Positions 55,995-63,917 of a stretch of DNA of 64,000 bases are shown one piece after another. The stretch spans positions 186,001 through 250,000 of the forward strand of contig NZ_JACJON010000067.1 of NCBI RefSeq assembly GCF_014695585.1, written 5' to 3'. Numbering within the stretch: position 1 is the first letter of the stretch; the number at the start of each line of letters is the position of its first letter. The translations under genes and the position numbers were made by a program. This DNA comes from Microcoleus sp. FACHB-831. GTDB taxonomy: Bacteria; Cyanobacteriota; Cyanobacteriia; Cyanobacteriales; FACHB-T130. The notes under the pieces were generated by a model. That model saw nothing but the letters and a program-made list of their open reading frames with translations. It did no database searches and was not told the origin of the DNA.

Positions 55995-57155
55995 CTAAAC
56001 AGGTGCAAGCTTTTTGACTTTCTCTTCTAAAGAGCTAATCAGAGATTGGTAGGGCGTAACGAATTTCTCGATACCATCGGCGAGTAGTTCATCCATCACT
56101 TCATCCAGATTGATGTTGATATCTGGATCTTTGAGACTTTCGATGAGTTGATAGGCTTCTTGAACGCCTGTCTCAATACGACTTGCGGGATCGCAGTGGT
56201 CGGCGCAAGCTTCAATGGTTGCTGGTGGCAGGGTGTTTACCGTATCTTGTCCTACTAATTCATCGACATACATGACATCGCTGTAATCGGGATTTTTGGT
56301 TCCGGTACTTGCCCAGAGAAGCCGCTGAACTTTAGCGCCTTTAGCGGCGAGGGCCTGCCAGCGATCGCTACCGATTATCTCTTTATACTTCTGGTAAGCG
56401 ATTTTGGCATTGGCGATCGCTACTTTGCCTTTCACAACCTTTAAGCGAGCTTCTTCGTTCTGAGACTCAGTTCCCACTGTCTTGAGCAACTCATCAATTT
56501 TTGCATCAATGTTGCTGTCAATTCGGCTCAGGAAGAAACTAGCTACTGACGCAATATTGCTAATGTCCTTACCTTCAGCCGCCCGTTTTTCCAAGCCGCT
56601 AATATAAGCCCAAGCGGTATTAACGTAGCTTTGAACCGAGAACAAAAGGGTAACGTTGACGCTGATTCCCTCGGCAATTACTTCAGTTACTGCTGGCAAT
56701 CCTGACGAAGTGCCGGGGATCTTGATCATCACGTTCTCGCGGCCTATCTCTTGATAATACCGTTTCGCTTCCGCGATCGTGGCTTCAGTGTCGTGAGCAA
56801 TAGTTGGCGGCACTTCTATACTAACGTAACCATCCTGTCCCTTTGATTCCTCATATATTGAGCGAAAGAGATCGCAGGCATTGCGGATATCTTCAAAAAC
56901 CAGCGATTCGTAAATCTTCTCAACTGGTAAACCTGCTTTGATTCCTTTTTCGATATCGGCGTCATAGATAGCGTTACCGTAGATCGCCTTTTCAAAAATT
57001 GCTGGGTTAGACGTAAGTCCCCGCAGCCCTCGGCTTTCAATCAGTCGCTTCATTTCTCCGGACTGAATCAAATCGCGTGTCAAATTATCCATCCAGATGC
57101 TTTGACCGTACTGTTTTTCAATTTCAAACAGAGGATTATTTCCTGTCGCTGTCAT
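55995..57155 (-). CDS. tal: Transaldolase
   Basis: 386 aa, the longer transaldolase type found next to zwf in cyanobacteria. It opens NPLFEIEKQYGQSIWMDNL then RDLIQSG. SNPAIFEKAI lies early, the Schiff-base lysine is in VMIKIPGTSSGLPA, and RLLWASTGTKNP follows. It exchanges dihydroxyacetone units between C7/C3 and C4/C6 sugar phosphates. AGGAG lies 7-8 nt before the ATG. It is second in the fbp-tal-zwf-opcA series on the minus strand. Confidence 0.95.
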   Translation of the reverse strand: MTATGNNPLFEIEKQYGQSIWMDNLTRDLIQSGEMKRLIESRGLRGLTSNPAIFEKAIYGNAIYDADIEKGIKAGLPVEKIYESLVFEDIRNACDLFRSIYEESKGQDGYVSIEVPPTIAHDTEATIAEAKRYYQEIGRENVMIKIPGTSSGLPAVTEVIAEGISVNVTLLFSVQSYVNTAWAYISGLEKRAAEGKDISNIASVASFFLSRIDSNIDAKIDELLKTVGTESQNEEARLKVVKGKVAIANAKIAYQKYKEIIGSDRWQALAAKGAKVQRLLWASTGTKNPDYSDVMYVDELVGQDTVNTLPPATIEACADHCDPASRIETGVQEAYQLIESLKDPDININLDEVMDELLADGIEKFVTPYQSLISSLEEKVKKLAPV

Positions 57156-57304
57156 TTTTTTCTCCTAAAAAGTGTCTTTTTCTAAATAGCTATCAGCAAT
57201 TATGGGCTAAGGGGTATCAGCTAGAAAATTGAGAATGCAAAAGTTAAAAAGCACTCATGCAAAAACAGAATTTTTTATGTTTTGCTTTCCTAGCTTCCCG
57301 CCCC

Positions 57305-58372
57305 TCAAACTGCCGAGGGCTGACGGTTGGCTGTTTGCTCCCGCGACTGTTCCTTGATGAAAGACTCCACCAAGGAAACGTCGTCTTTGCTGCCAATAAT
57401 CAAAGGTGTGCGGGCATGGAGTGCCTTTGGCACAACGTCCAAAATATCTTGGGTTCCTGCACTGGCTCGTCCACCCGCTTGCTCTAGCAAAAAGGCTAAG
57501 GGAGCAGATTCATAAAGCAGCCGCAATTTTCCTTCCGGTTTTTTGACTGTACCAGGGTACAGGAAAACACCCCCCTGGAACAAAATCCGATGAATATCCC
57601 CAACTAAGGCACCACCGTAGCGGGCGGTGTAGCCTTCATGGCGATGGACGTAACGGATGTAGTTTCTAATCGATTCCTCCCACTGCCAGAAGTTACCTTC
57701 ATTAACGCTATAAATCGGCCCGTGGTCTGGCACGCGGATGTTTTCGCTAGCAAGAATAAACTCGCCCAAGCTGGGATCGAGTACGAAAGCGTGAACACCC
57801 GTGCCTATAGAATAAACCAGCATCGTGCTGGGGCCGTATACCACGTAACCAGCAGCGATTTGTTTGCGCCCATTTTGCAGCAAATCGCTGGCAGTGCCAT
57901 CTTCATCGCTTCCTTCTTGCTGGCGAATCGCGAATATGGAACCGACGTTGAGATTGATATCTACGTTGGAGGAGCCATCAATTGGGTCATAAAGCAGGGT
58001 ATAGCGTCCTATCGGGCAGTTTTCGGGAATGTAGTAGGGGTCCTCCATTTCCTCGGATGCCATGCGACAGACTAAGCCACTTTGCTTGAAGACCGAAATG
58101 AAAACCTCATTAGCATAGACATCCATCTTTTTGACGGATTCACCTTGGACGTTGACGCCGCCAGTAAATCCCAGGACGCCTTCCATTAACCCAGCTCGGC
58201 TCAGTCGTCGAGCAATTAGTTTTGCTGCAAGGGCAATGCGATTCATAATCGCACTGAGATCTTGGGCTTCTGCCGAGAAGCTGTGCAGTTGCTGTAAGAC
58301 ATGTCGAGAAAGCGTTGTGCAGTCCCGATCCAGGGCGTATTCCTGAACGAAAGGCTGATCTGCGTCGGACAC
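57305..58372 (-). CDS. fbp: Class I fructose-1,6-bisphosphatase
   Basis: 355 aa from a GTG start with a textbook AGGAGG 8 nt upstream (58382-58387 on the plus strand). Metal-binding motifs are EEMEDP and [12 protein letters not shown]. The sugar-binding region is [11 protein letters not shown] with [20 protein letters not shown]. It hydrolyses fructose-1,6-bisphosphate in the Calvin cycle and gluconeogenesis. Cyanobacterial class I enzyme, AMP-inhibited in general. First gene of the minus-strand cluster and divergent from pfkA, its opposing enzyme. Confidence 0.96.
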   Translation of the reverse strand: MSDADQPFVQEYALDRDCTTLSRHVLQQLHSFSAEAQDLSAIMNRIALAAKLIARRLSRAGLMEGVLGFTGGVNVQGESVKKMDVYANEVFISVFKQSGLVCRMASEEMEDPYYIPENCPIGRYTLLYDPIDGSSNVDINLNVGSIFAIRQQEGSDEDGTASDLLQNGRKQIAAGYVVYGPSTMLVYSIGTGVHAFVLDPSLGEFILASENIRVPDHGPIYSVNEGNFWQWEESIRNYIRYVHRHEGYTARYGGALVGDIHRILFQGGVFLYPGTVKKPEGKLRLLYESAPLAFLLEQAGGRASAGTQDILDVVPKALHARTPLIIGSKDDVSLVESFIKEQSREQTANRQPSAV

Positions 58373-58780
58373 GTTTTTGTCCTCCTATCGAATAATGCTT
58401 TGTAGAGGAGGGCAGAGTATTAGTGAGGTACTGCCCCCAAGATTATCAACGCCCGGTCATCTTACCTTCTATCTTAGGGAGCCATTTCACAGGCTGCTTC
58501 TAACTTTAGAAGAACTATAGAAATTCAAATCTTTAGACAAAGTTTATTGTTCTAAGAGTATACAGAAGGTGAAATCAGAGTAGTATTAGCAACTATTGAG
58601 GTTTGGGTCAATACACCCCCGAGGGAAACATCTGCCATAGATGTATGCTGTGTAAGGATTATCGCGCAGCCGAGACGTGCGATCGCGTTGGGCGGGGATC
58701 GGTGTTTAGTAAGTTACGATTTTATGACTTAACAGCTTGGCAGATGCCTCAAAAACAAGTTTTTTACTGCAATCCAAAAT
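58373..58780. promoter_or_regulatory. Divergent fbp / pfkA upstream region
   Basis: 408 bp separate the two starts. Apart from the fbp Shine-Dalgarno and one GCGATCGCG-containing segment near 58679, no operator could be identified by eye. The arrangement places promoters of antagonistic sugar-phosphate enzymes back to back. Confidence 0.45.
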
Positions 58781-59863
58781 ATGGGAGAACAAAAACGTAT
58801 TGGAATTCTTACCAGCGGTGGGGACTGTGCTGGACTAAATGCAACTGTTAGAGCAGTTGTCCGGCGTGCGGTTGGCTCCTATGGCTGGGAGGTGCTGGGG
58901 ATCTGTCGCTCTACCTTGGGGTTGATGAGTCGTCCCCCTGAAGTTGTCAGCCTGGAGATTGATAAGGTAGACCCTTTGCTAACAATGGGCGGAACCGTCT
59001 TGGGGACGACAAATAAGGGAAATCCGTTTGCTTTCCCTATGGCAGATGGAAGCCTGCGCGATCGCTCGACGGATATTATCGATGGCTACCATCAGCTGGG
59101 TTTAGAAGCCTTAATTGGCATTGGCGGTGATGGCAGTTTAGCTATTCTCCGAAAAATTGCCCAGCAAGGCGGGATCAACCTAGTGGGCATCCCCAAAACC
59201 ATTGATAACGATGTTGGCAGTACCGAGCGTTCTATCGGGTTTGATACGGCTGTAAATATTGCCACCGAAGCACTCGACCGATTGCACTTTACTGCTGCGA
59301 GCCACAGTCGGGTGATGATCCTAGAAGTCATGGGACGCGATGCGGGTCATATTGCCCTGAACGCCGGAATAGCTGGTGGCGCCGATGTCATTCTCATCCC
59401 AGAAATCCCTTACAAAATGGAGAATGTCTGTCGCAAAATTAAAGAGCGTCAGGCGATGGGTAAAAACTTCTCGATAGTTATCGTCTCCGAGGCTGTTTGT
59501 ACAGCGGAAGGCGATGCGATCAAGAATAGCGATCGCTTTGGCGAATGTCGTTTGGGCGGAATAGGCCAGTATCTAGCCGAAGAAATCGCTATAGCTAGTG
59601 GTGCAGAAACGCGGGTCACAGTTTTAGGTCACGTACAGCGGGGCGGAATTCCTTCCCCACTTGACCGTTTACTTGGCGGGGCCTTCGGAGTCGCTGCTGT
59701 AGATTTGATCGCTGCTGGCAAGTATGACCATGTTGTGACTTGGCAAAACCGCGAAGTTGTCAGCGTTCCCATTAGCGACGCAATAGGTCAATACAGGGCT
59801 GTAGACCCGAACGATACTTTGGTGAAAACTGCCAGGGGCTTGGGGATTTGCCTGGGCGACTAA
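58781..59863 (+). CDS. pfkA: 6-phosphofructokinase
   Basis: 360 aa, group A PFK fold. Motifs: GILTSGGDCAGLNA (residues 8-21), GGDGS (115-119), PKTIDND (138-144), MGRDAGHIAL and VLGHVQRGG. The first nucleotide-site motif has Gly, as in ATP-PFKs, while the second has Lys (PKTIDND), as in PPi-type and mixed forms where ATP-PFKs usually have PGTIDND. The phosphoryl donor is therefore not certain. It catalyses fructose-6-phosphate phosphorylation in glycolysis. A 41-nt HIP1 palindrome follows 6 nt after the stop. Confidence 0.93.
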   Translation: MGEQKRIGILTSGGDCAGLNATVRAVVRRAVGSYGWEVLGICRSTLGLMSRPPEVVSLEIDKVDPLLTMGGTVLGTTNKGNPFAFPMADGSLRDRSTDIIDGYHQLGLEALIGIGGDGSLAILRKIAQQGGINLVGIPKTIDNDVGSTERSIGFDTAVNIATEALDRLHFTAASHSRVMILEVMGRDAGHIALNAGIAGGADVILIPEIPYKMENVCRKIKERQAMGKNFSIVIVSEAVCTAEGDAIKNSDRFGECRLGGIGQYLAEEIAIASGAETRVTVLGHVQRGGIPSPLDRLLGGAFGVAAVDLIAAGKYDHVVTWQNREVVSVPISDAIGQYRAVDPNDTLVKTARGLGICLGD

Positions 59864-59869
59864 ATTTTA

Positions 59870-59910
59870 GGGCAAGTGGCGATCGCGTCCGACGCGATCG
59901 CCACTTGCCC
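59870..59910. repeat. 41-nt near-perfect HIP1 palindrome after pfkA
   Basis: 20-bp perfect arms (59870-59889 and 59891-59910) are separated by a single base, with HIP1 in each arm (arm start GGGCAAGTGGCGATCGC). It begins six bases after the pfkA stop, so it is probably a strong mRNA 3' hairpin. No U-run follows. Confidence 0.85.
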
Positions 59911-60371
59911 CGGCCACACATAGCATTTTGCAGGTATGTTAAATTCCCAACTTGTATAGTGGGGGTTGTCCGCCTCCACTAATCTGCCTTCTTAAGGTAG
60001 ATGCTTCTTGGTCAAGCCCATCCGCTCTTAACCACCAGTTTTTAGTTAGTGCGGAGTTAGCCGAAAACTGGCTTTACAGCATCCCTACACCTAACTCCGC
60101 AACTACGAACCTGAGCGATAACTTTTTAATTTTGCCTATGGGAGACTCGCCAGTATCCCTCACTCTTAAGTGAACTATTCACAACTCTCAAATTGAGCCG
60201 TTTGGCACGAACCATCGCGAACGTGAGCGAGTGCCTACTTTCTGTTTTACATCGGCAGATACAACTAAGTTGGTTGTACCAGTTTCACTGCCCGGCCTAT
60301 CCGACGATTGATGGGAGTTACCAAATCAGTGTATGTTACAAACTCTGAGAGCAGATGAATGGCTCAACAAG
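59911..60371. other. Non-coding region with a pseudoknotted RNA-like element
   Basis: About 460 bp between convergent pfkA and the RRM gene. Its left part holds the structured element at 59957-60100 (separate entry). The remainder (60101-60371) has no ORF on either strand that looks real and no clear tnpB-like sequence. Confidence 0.5.
59957..60100 (-). ncRNA. Structured pseudoknot element, possible IS200/IS605-type right end
   Basis: Two stems interlock as an H-type pseudoknot: GCGGAGTTAG with CTAACTCCGC (60051-60060 and 60091-60100), and CCAGTTTT with AAAACTGG (60035-60042 and 60064-60071). On the minus strand the sequence continues CAAGAAGC, then a 9-bp hairpin with one mismatch (59982-59990 with 59994-60002), then a TAGTGG/CCACTA hairpin (59957-59981). 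CAAGAAGC followed by a hairpin resembles the 3' end of tnpB and the guide-RNA region of IS605-type elements. No tnpB frame remains. The strand and identity are inference; the pairings are direct. Confidence 0.4.
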
Positions 60372-60668
60372 CTAAAATCTGCCCCGTTTAGCAGCAGCAC
60401 CACCACCGCTGCGGCCTCCGTCGTCCTCGCGGGGTCTTGCTTTATTGACTTTTAGTTGACGCCCCATCCACTCTGCGCCATCCAATTCTGAAATAGCGGC
60501 ATCTTCCTGGGCATCTTCTGTCATTTCAACAAAAGCAAATCCGCGCATGCGACCTGTTTCGCGGTCGGTGGGTAACACGACTCGCTTCACGGCGCCGTAG
60601 TCTGCAAATACTGCTTTCAAGTCTTCTTCGGTAGCTTGGTAAGACAGGTTTCCGATGTAAATAGTCAT
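60372..60668 (-). CDS. RRM RNA-binding protein (cyanobacterial Rbp type)
   Basis: 98 aa: one RNA recognition motif (residues 2-77) with RNP2 IYIGNL and RNP1 RGFAFVEM, then a short Gly/Arg tail (DDGGRSGGGAAAKRGRF). This is the cyanobacterial Rbp family, whose members with glycine-rich tails are often cold-induced and bind RNA to aid mRNA localisation or stability. A long upstream region (about 420 bp, to 61090) may contain an extended 5' UTR. The exact Rbp subtype (A-F) cannot be assigned. Confidence 0.95.
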   Translation of the reverse strand: MTIYIGNLSYQATEEDLKAVFADYGAVKRVVLPTDRETGRMRGFAFVEMTEDAQEDAAISELDGAEWMGRQLKVNKARPREDDGGRSGGGAAAKRGRF

Positions 60669-61090
60669 TGCGATCGATAAAGCTGAAGTAGAAACTAAAG
60701 CTCAGAGATCCTAGATGGCAAGACGTTGCCTTTGAAGCAAGGTCAAGACTTAATTTACCAATGGCGAATGGTTTAAAATTGCGACCACTTGTGCCGCAAC
60801 AAAGCCTGAAACTCAACCACTGATAGGGCTGAACTTTAGATGTTTCGTCCTATGATAGCTTACTAAATTGGTCGTGAGTAGTTATTTAGCGTACACACTT
60901 GGTTTTCCCAAGTAGTTTTTTTTTGGTTAAAAATTGCTTTTCCGCATTCAAGTTAATAGCGGTTTGGGCTGGGTTAAGGTAATGCAAAGGGGCTGCCGTT
61001 TTACCAGCAGATCCCCGTTCGCGCTAACGGTAGCGATCGCCCCACCGCCTTCGGTTGTCATTGGGGAAGCGCCTTAGCCTTCCTTGCTCC
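60669..61090. other. Upstream region of the RRM gene
   Basis: 422 bp without an ORF. It has an A-rich stretch (TTTTTTTTT on the plus strand near 60917-60925), a small CTTGG/CCAAG hairpin near 60900 and a HIP1-containing GC-rich repeat near 61030-61075. A long 5' UTR for the RRM gene is plausible, as in cold-regulated rbp genes, but no start of transcription can be read. Confidence 0.35.
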
Positions 61091-61309
61091 TTAGTCGATT
61101 GATATCGACTGGGGGCCACTGCTTCTGCCGTTGTCACTTCCGCCATTAGAAGTCGTGTAGCTTGTAGTACCTGTCTGTTGATCTAGCCAGCTCTTTACTG
61201 GGTCATCCGAGAGATTGAGGCGGAACATACCAGAAAAGAAGCCGCCAAAGAAAGCGGCTGGCTGCTGGGCTAATTCTTTGAGGACGGGAGTGAATTCATC
61301 TAGGAACAT
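61091..61309 (-). CDS. Small conserved cyanobacterial protein, 72 aa
   Basis: 72 aa from the ATG at 61309 (MFLDEFTPVLKELAQQPAAF then FGGFFSGMFRLNLSDDPVKS). The frame is open further upstream into the nrdJ end, but homologues of this style start at MFLDE. A hydrophobic or amphipathic middle (PAAFFGGFFSGMFRL) is followed by DDPVKSWLDQQTG and a Ser/Gly-rich tail. I recall short proteins of this pattern in many cyanobacteria, with no known function. It lies 61 bp after nrdJ on the same strand and may be co-transcribed. Confidence 0.7.
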   Translation of the reverse strand: MFLDEFTPVLKELAQQPAAFFGGFFSGMFRLNLSDDPVKSWLDQQTGTTSYTTSNGGSDNGRSSGPQSISID

Positions 61310-61370
61310 TGAAAGTATCCTGGCTCTGCGGGTAGACTTGTTTCCACGCTCGATTCTAACGCGATCGCCA

Positions 61371-62441
61371 CTATTGAGACTTTTGATCTGAAAACAGGCA
61401 CTTATCCGAGTCACACCCAGCTGGGCCTGCTTCAGCAATCTCGCCTAGATCGTAGCGTTTCAAAGCAGCATGAAAATCATCCGTCTTGCGTCGCATTTCC
61501 ACTTCTTTGACTGTCTGCTGATACTCCTGTTTTGTTATCGGCTCAAAGGGCAAGCGGGGGAATGTTTGATGAGCATCAAAACGCGCCAGGAGTGCTGCTG
61601 AAATATAGCCTTCATCATCTCGAATAGCTTCATAAATTCGAGTCCCTAGTGATTCTATTTCGTGTTCGCGCAGCTCTATTGTGGCGCTTGTGTTATGTCG
61701 AACATAGAATTTTTGGACTTGCATATAAAAGTCCATCTGAGCTAGGGCGCTGAATTTGCTAATGTCAATTTCATCAGCTCCCGGTAAATCGGCCCAAGCT
61801 ACAGCAACCGGAATTTCTACCAGCCATTCCGAGCATCTTGGATCGAACGGATCGTTCAGAAGATTCCCATTTTCATCTTTGTCAGATTGAGAAGGAATGA
61901 CATTGTAGCCGTAGTCGATGCATGCGAGGGCTACGGGATCGTTCTTTCTGAATGTAATGCGACGCAGGAAGCGTTGAGATTTGGGAGGATGCCAGCCTGG
62001 ACTTGCACCAGTTAACAGAGATTTTGTGCCGCTAGGTTGAACTGTAGTGCAACGATTTGGGCGTTTGATATTGTGGCGATCGCAGTAATTCCAAACCACG
62101 CGATTCACAATATCTTTCCAGCGAGTTAGATATTCTTCTTCTTGCCGCTTAAACTCTAATCCCTGTGCAGTTTCAGGGCGTCCTTCTGTCCACCAGCGCA
62201 ACCAATCTACCCCAAAGGCATTTACAAAAAAGTCAAATAAGCCTGTGAAGGATACTCCTACTATTGGATCTAGTTCGCGTGATTTACGGTATCGCTCTTC
62301 AACAAATTTGTGGTTAAGAAGTGCGGCAACAGATAATGCTCCCGCCGTAAAAGCTTCCTCCTGTTCTTTGTAGTTAAGCGGATCGATTTGATTGAGGTGT
62401 ACCTCTGACAAATTACAGTGGAAGTTAGAGCCTATAATTTC
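61371..62441 (-). CDS. nrdJ: Ribonucleotide reductase NrdJ, exon 2 (C-terminal part)
   Basis: 356 codons, starting GAA ATT ATA GGC (E-I-I-G), continuing the N-P-C-G of exon 1. It contains the catalytic Glu of NPCGE, the barrel motif QPSGTKSLLTGASPGWHPP and the C-terminal redox cysteines CDSDKC. Read alone, it could start only at a TTG that is the last intron codon, so it is not an independent gene. The whole enzyme (about 764 aa after joining) matches the adenosylcobalamin-dependent class II ribonucleoside-triphosphate reductase, which makes deoxynucleotides with or without oxygen. Confidence 0.93.
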   Translation of the reverse strand, partial: EIIGSNFHCNLSEVHLNQIDPLNYKEQEEAFTAGALSVAALLNHKFVEERYRKSRELDPIVGVSFTGLFDFFVNAFGVDWLRWWTEGRPETAQGLEFKRQEEEYLTRWKDIVNRVVWNYCDRHNIKRPNRCTTVQPSGTKSLLTGASPGWHPPKSQRFLRRITFRKNDPVALACIDYGYNVIPSQSDKDENGNLLNDPFDPRCSEWLVEIPVAVAWADLPGADEIDISKFSALAQMDFYMQVQKFYVRHNTSATIELREHEIESLGTRIYEAIRDDEGYISAALLARFDAHQTFPRLPFEPITKQEYQQTVKEVEMRRKTDDFHAALKRYDLGEIAEAGPAGCDSDKCLFSDQKSQ

Positions 62442-62693
62442 CAAATTTGTTACCCTAAAGGCTTTTTATCCTTTAGTTCTACAGGTTTTATTTTCCCTGT
62501 AGTTCGGCGTACATTTTCACTTACTTTTGTTGTAAATGCCCCGCACTCTTGCCAGGATTATATTCTTCCTTTAGAAGGTTCACCTGGTACGCTCTACGGT
62601 GTTAAAGGCTTTTTATTTCCTTTAGTTACCTCGGAGTTAACATCTCAGTTTTCTCCGAATTTGCGGGGTTTTTAACGTGAGGCAAAATTACTT
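62442..62693 (-). ncRNA. Group I intron in nrdJ (252 nt, no ORF)
   Basis: Excision joins GGT to GAA in frame and restores N-P-C-G-E-I-I-G. The 5' exon ends in U and the intron ends in G. The guide GCCUCACG (intron nt 11-18, 62676-62683) pairs with the exon end CGUGUGGU, with a U-G wobble at the splice site and one mismatch (P1). The adjacent UAAUUUU (nt 4-10) pairs with the 3' exon start GAAAUUA (P10). Further pairings: CCCCGCA/UGCGGGG (62662-62668 with 62539-62545, P3-like), CAUUUAC/GUAAGUG (62532-62538 with 62518-62524, P8-like), a crossing GCGUAC/GUACGC (62587-62592 with 62507-62512), and two 3' hairpins (62455-62476, 62479-62502). The P7 assignment is not settled. No homing endonuclease fits. 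Confidence 0.85.
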
Positions 62694-63917
62694 ACCACAC
62701 GGATTTAAACCAACACGTTGCAGCCGATGCTCTATCTCATCAGCAGGCAAGTTTGGATAGTTTTTATGGAACCAATCTGTGGCATTACCTTGTTCGTAAG
62801 CTTTGATAAAGTCAGTCTTTACTTCAAGTGTTGTTAGCAGGTCAGAGTTAGCTCTGGCTAATGCTTCTCCAGCCCATTGAATCGCACCTTCGCCCGAATA
62901 GTACTGTTTTTTTACAGCCTCAATACATTCTGACAATTCAGGCTTATGGTGAAAGACGCGGGTATGGTTTGCCATGCGAAGTGCATCTCGCTCTGGATCG
63001 ATACGCCAGTTCCCCTGAGCATCTTGTTCCCAGAGGTTGCCTTTAGCATTAGCAAATGGCTCATCGTTGCTGTCTCCCTGTCTCATGCCAGCTGACCGCC
63101 TCACGTTGCCAGCAACCACGACAACTGCTGCTTCATCAATTAATAGACAGCATTCTACTGAATTTAATTGCCGTCCTACAGCTTTATTTAGAATTGACGC
63201 GCAACGTTGATAAAGTTCGGGTAATTTAATAGGATTGGCAACCCCACCAAAGCCTTTTAGAGGTTCTCCAGCTGGACGGATATTCTTCAGATCGATGACA
63301 ACCTGAACTTCGCCTGCAAATTGCTCATCCGTAGATAATTCCAGCAAAGTTTGATAAGACTTTACCCAGCCTTGGCGGCTATCTCCCACATATATCGTGG
63401 CTTGATGGCTCTCGATTTTGACTTCTGTCAGTTCGCAGCGCAACTGAGCAGGGGTAGTGCCAATGTCCCCCTGCATTGTCACGACGAGACGATTACGAAT
63501 GGGCGGGAGCTGATTAATATATTTTGGTTCGAGAACCGCTCCCGTGCCACAGCCCATCATTGCCAAATCCATCATTAGGCCAAATGCACGCCAATCTAGT
63601 ACATTTGTACTTGTACAGTTGTACGCGCCTGAAAAGTTCTGTGGCTTCTCAATCCACTCGCTACCACCAACCCAAAGCCAGCGACCAGAGGGTAGGGCTT
63701 TTATCTGACGCTGCATACGGTCTATGATGGCTGCTTCTTGGGGGAGTAGCTCTCCGAGTTGGATTAAGCCTCGGAGCGTGCGATCGCACACTTCTCCCCA
63801 CGCCTCGCGTCCTTTTTCCCTGCGACGGCTGTAAGTTCTGAAAAATACGGGATTGGCAGCGGGTGCAGTTTGCGGAAACTCGCTACTCTGGCTTACGCGC
63901 TCAAGCTCTCGAACCAT
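62694..63917 (-). CDS. nrdJ: Ribonucleotide reductase NrdJ, exon 1 (N-terminal part)
   Basis: 408 codons from the ATG at 63917, ending LNPCG at the exon border. Unspliced mRNA would add one Lys and stop at 62688-62690. N-terminal motifs are VFFRTYSRRRE and GRWLWVGGSEW. The substrate region includes SGAYNCTSTNVLDWRAFGLMM with the first redox Cys, and GNVRRSAGMRQGD. The active-site Cys of NPCGE falls at residue 407, close to the position in Lactobacillus RTPR (Cys408). It needs coenzyme B12; cobB in the same window supplies a precursor. Only 83 bp upstream are visible, too few to judge a cobalamin riboswitch. Confidence 0.94.

Noticed and set aside
59952-60173. 73-codon plus-strand ORF after pfkA
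   Set aside because: It needs a TTG start and runs through the paired arms of the pseudoknot element, so RNA structure explains the sequence better.
62442-62693. Intein, frameshift or two separate genes as explanation of the split nrdJ
   Set aside because: An intein needs an open frame, but a stop occurs after one codon. A frameshift would not leave 252 foreign bases with exact flanking continuity. Two separate proteins would divide the NPCGE active site. P1 and P10 pairings favour an intron.
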